Part shown: positions 63,080-64,000 of the stretch, piece after piece | How the letters are laid out: each line of letters opens with the position of its first letter | Position numbering within the stretch: position 1 is the stretch's first letter | Assembly (NCBI GenBank): GCA_910591455.2 | Contig: OU342817.1 | Coordinates: forward strand, 6,223,915 to 6,287,914 | Length of the DNA stretch: 64,000 nt | Source of the DNA: Pholis gunnellus | Taxonomy: Eukaryota > Chordata > Actinopteri > Perciformes > Pholidae | Direction of reading: 5' to 3' | Translations under genes and position numbers: made by a program | The notes under the pieces: generated by a model | The model's input: only the letters and a program-made list of their open reading frames with translations | Database searches by the model: none | What the model was told of the DNA's origin: nothing

Positions 63080-64000
63080 AAATAATAATATAGATCCACT
63101 ATATACAAAACTGGATTCAATTATATGTTTATGCCAAATACAAATAAATCACATAGAAATTGTGTATTCATTTAACCACCGAGCAAAGTATTTTATATTC
63201 CTCAGCATGATATCTGTATTGCTTCAGCAGCAGCAGCAGCAGTGTCTGATGAAAGTCCGAATCATTTGGTCGAGTTATGCGGGCAGCTCCGAATCTAAAT
63301 AGAAAATAATCATTGTTACAGATTTTGGCTGGCCTGTTTATTGTCTGTTTTCAAGAAATAAAAGAACATCTCGGTGCTGATCTGCAGAGCCAAATGTGTT
63401 CCGCATGGATGCTAGTAAACTTCCAACCTGCCCTTTTTTTTATTAAGGTTGAAGAATGCCAGGAACACCGTGTTCACTGGTAATGTCTGAGCACTCACAG
63501 ACTGTTGTGGTGGTGTCACGCTTGCTTGTATTTTTTTTTCTCTCTATAGCAGGGAGTTAGATCTACATGTGGTTGAAGTTCTATTAATCTAAATAAGTAA
63601 TTGATCAAAACTCTCTTCTAAAATGCAGCATGAAAGAGGAGTGAGGGAAAGCGCTGATAAGGTCTGAGGAGGAGCATGGGGAGGCTGCGGAGGGGAAGAT
63701 ATGGGAGAAGTGGTTAAAACAGATGTGAGGGTGATGAAGAGCAAAGCAATGCAGCTGGATGCAGGCAGAGAGTGAGATACAGAGCAACACTTTTTTTAAA
63801 ATTCAAACCTCACACTTAAGGCTGCACAGTTTGGACACACGGTGAGGTAGGAGTGTGCACAGGGTGAAGGACAATGCGACACAAACCCTGTACTGTATGT
63901 AGGCGCATGACACAGTCGACAATCGGATCATTAAAGCCAATCTCACAAAGGCCTGTGCCCCTCCCCCGGCTGAAAGGAGATGTCAAAGGTCTGTGACCTC
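63080..64000. other. Terminal segment without recognised gene
   Basis: Six CAG units occur at 63225-63242. No exon or RNA gene recognised. Confidence 0.4.

Overview
This is vertebrate DNA, and almost certainly from a ray-finned (percomorph-like) teleost. Genes are split by GT-AG introns, intergenic DNA is AT-rich, poly(G)/poly(C) and CA tracts are frequent, and several interspersed repeats typical of fish genomes are present. Two aquaporin-1 paralogs sit in tandem (aqp1aa, aqp1ab), an arrangement known from teleosts. No bacterial, phage, CRISPR or viral feature was seen.

Layout. Positions 1-2500: no gene recognised. 2500-11200: an aquaporin-1 cluster on the + strand, with an intact aqp1aa (4 exons), an aqp1ab whose first exon is out of frame in an A-run, and a broken third copy that keeps recognisable exons 3 and 4. 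11200-16900: gene desert with an AT-rich repeat. 16962-22497: thoc1 (+, 21 coding exons, 654 aa, THO mRNA-export complex). 23533-29558: usp14 (-, 16 coding exons, 490 aa, proteasome-associated deubiquitinase), convergent with thoc1. 30300-57078: rock1 (-, 32 coding exons, 1364 aa, Rho-associated kinase), with a first intron of about 9 kb. 57100-64000: the rock1 upstream region, a probable promoter and first non-coding exon of an unidentified + strand gene near 59.4-59.7 kb, then repeats and G-rich DNA.

The exon boundaries of thoc1, usp14 and rock1 were derived by hand from splice signals, and the reading phase closes across every junction, so these models are strong. The genes are independent housekeeping or physiological loci: water transport, mRNA export, ubiquitin recycling at the proteasome, and actomyosin signalling. 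They do not form a pathway. thoc1 and usp14 may share a compact bidirectional 3'-end region; usp14 lies just downstream of rock1 in the same orientation.

The items most worth a second look are the aquaporin cluster (frameshift plus relic third copy), a 47-base piece of 18S rRNA gene sequence inside a thoc1 intron, a CA repeat directly abutting a rock1 splice donor, a perfect inverted repeat just upstream of the rock1 start codon, and GCTAGC/GCTAACGTTAGC palindromes clustered at three gene starts. I found no convincing new multi-gene system.
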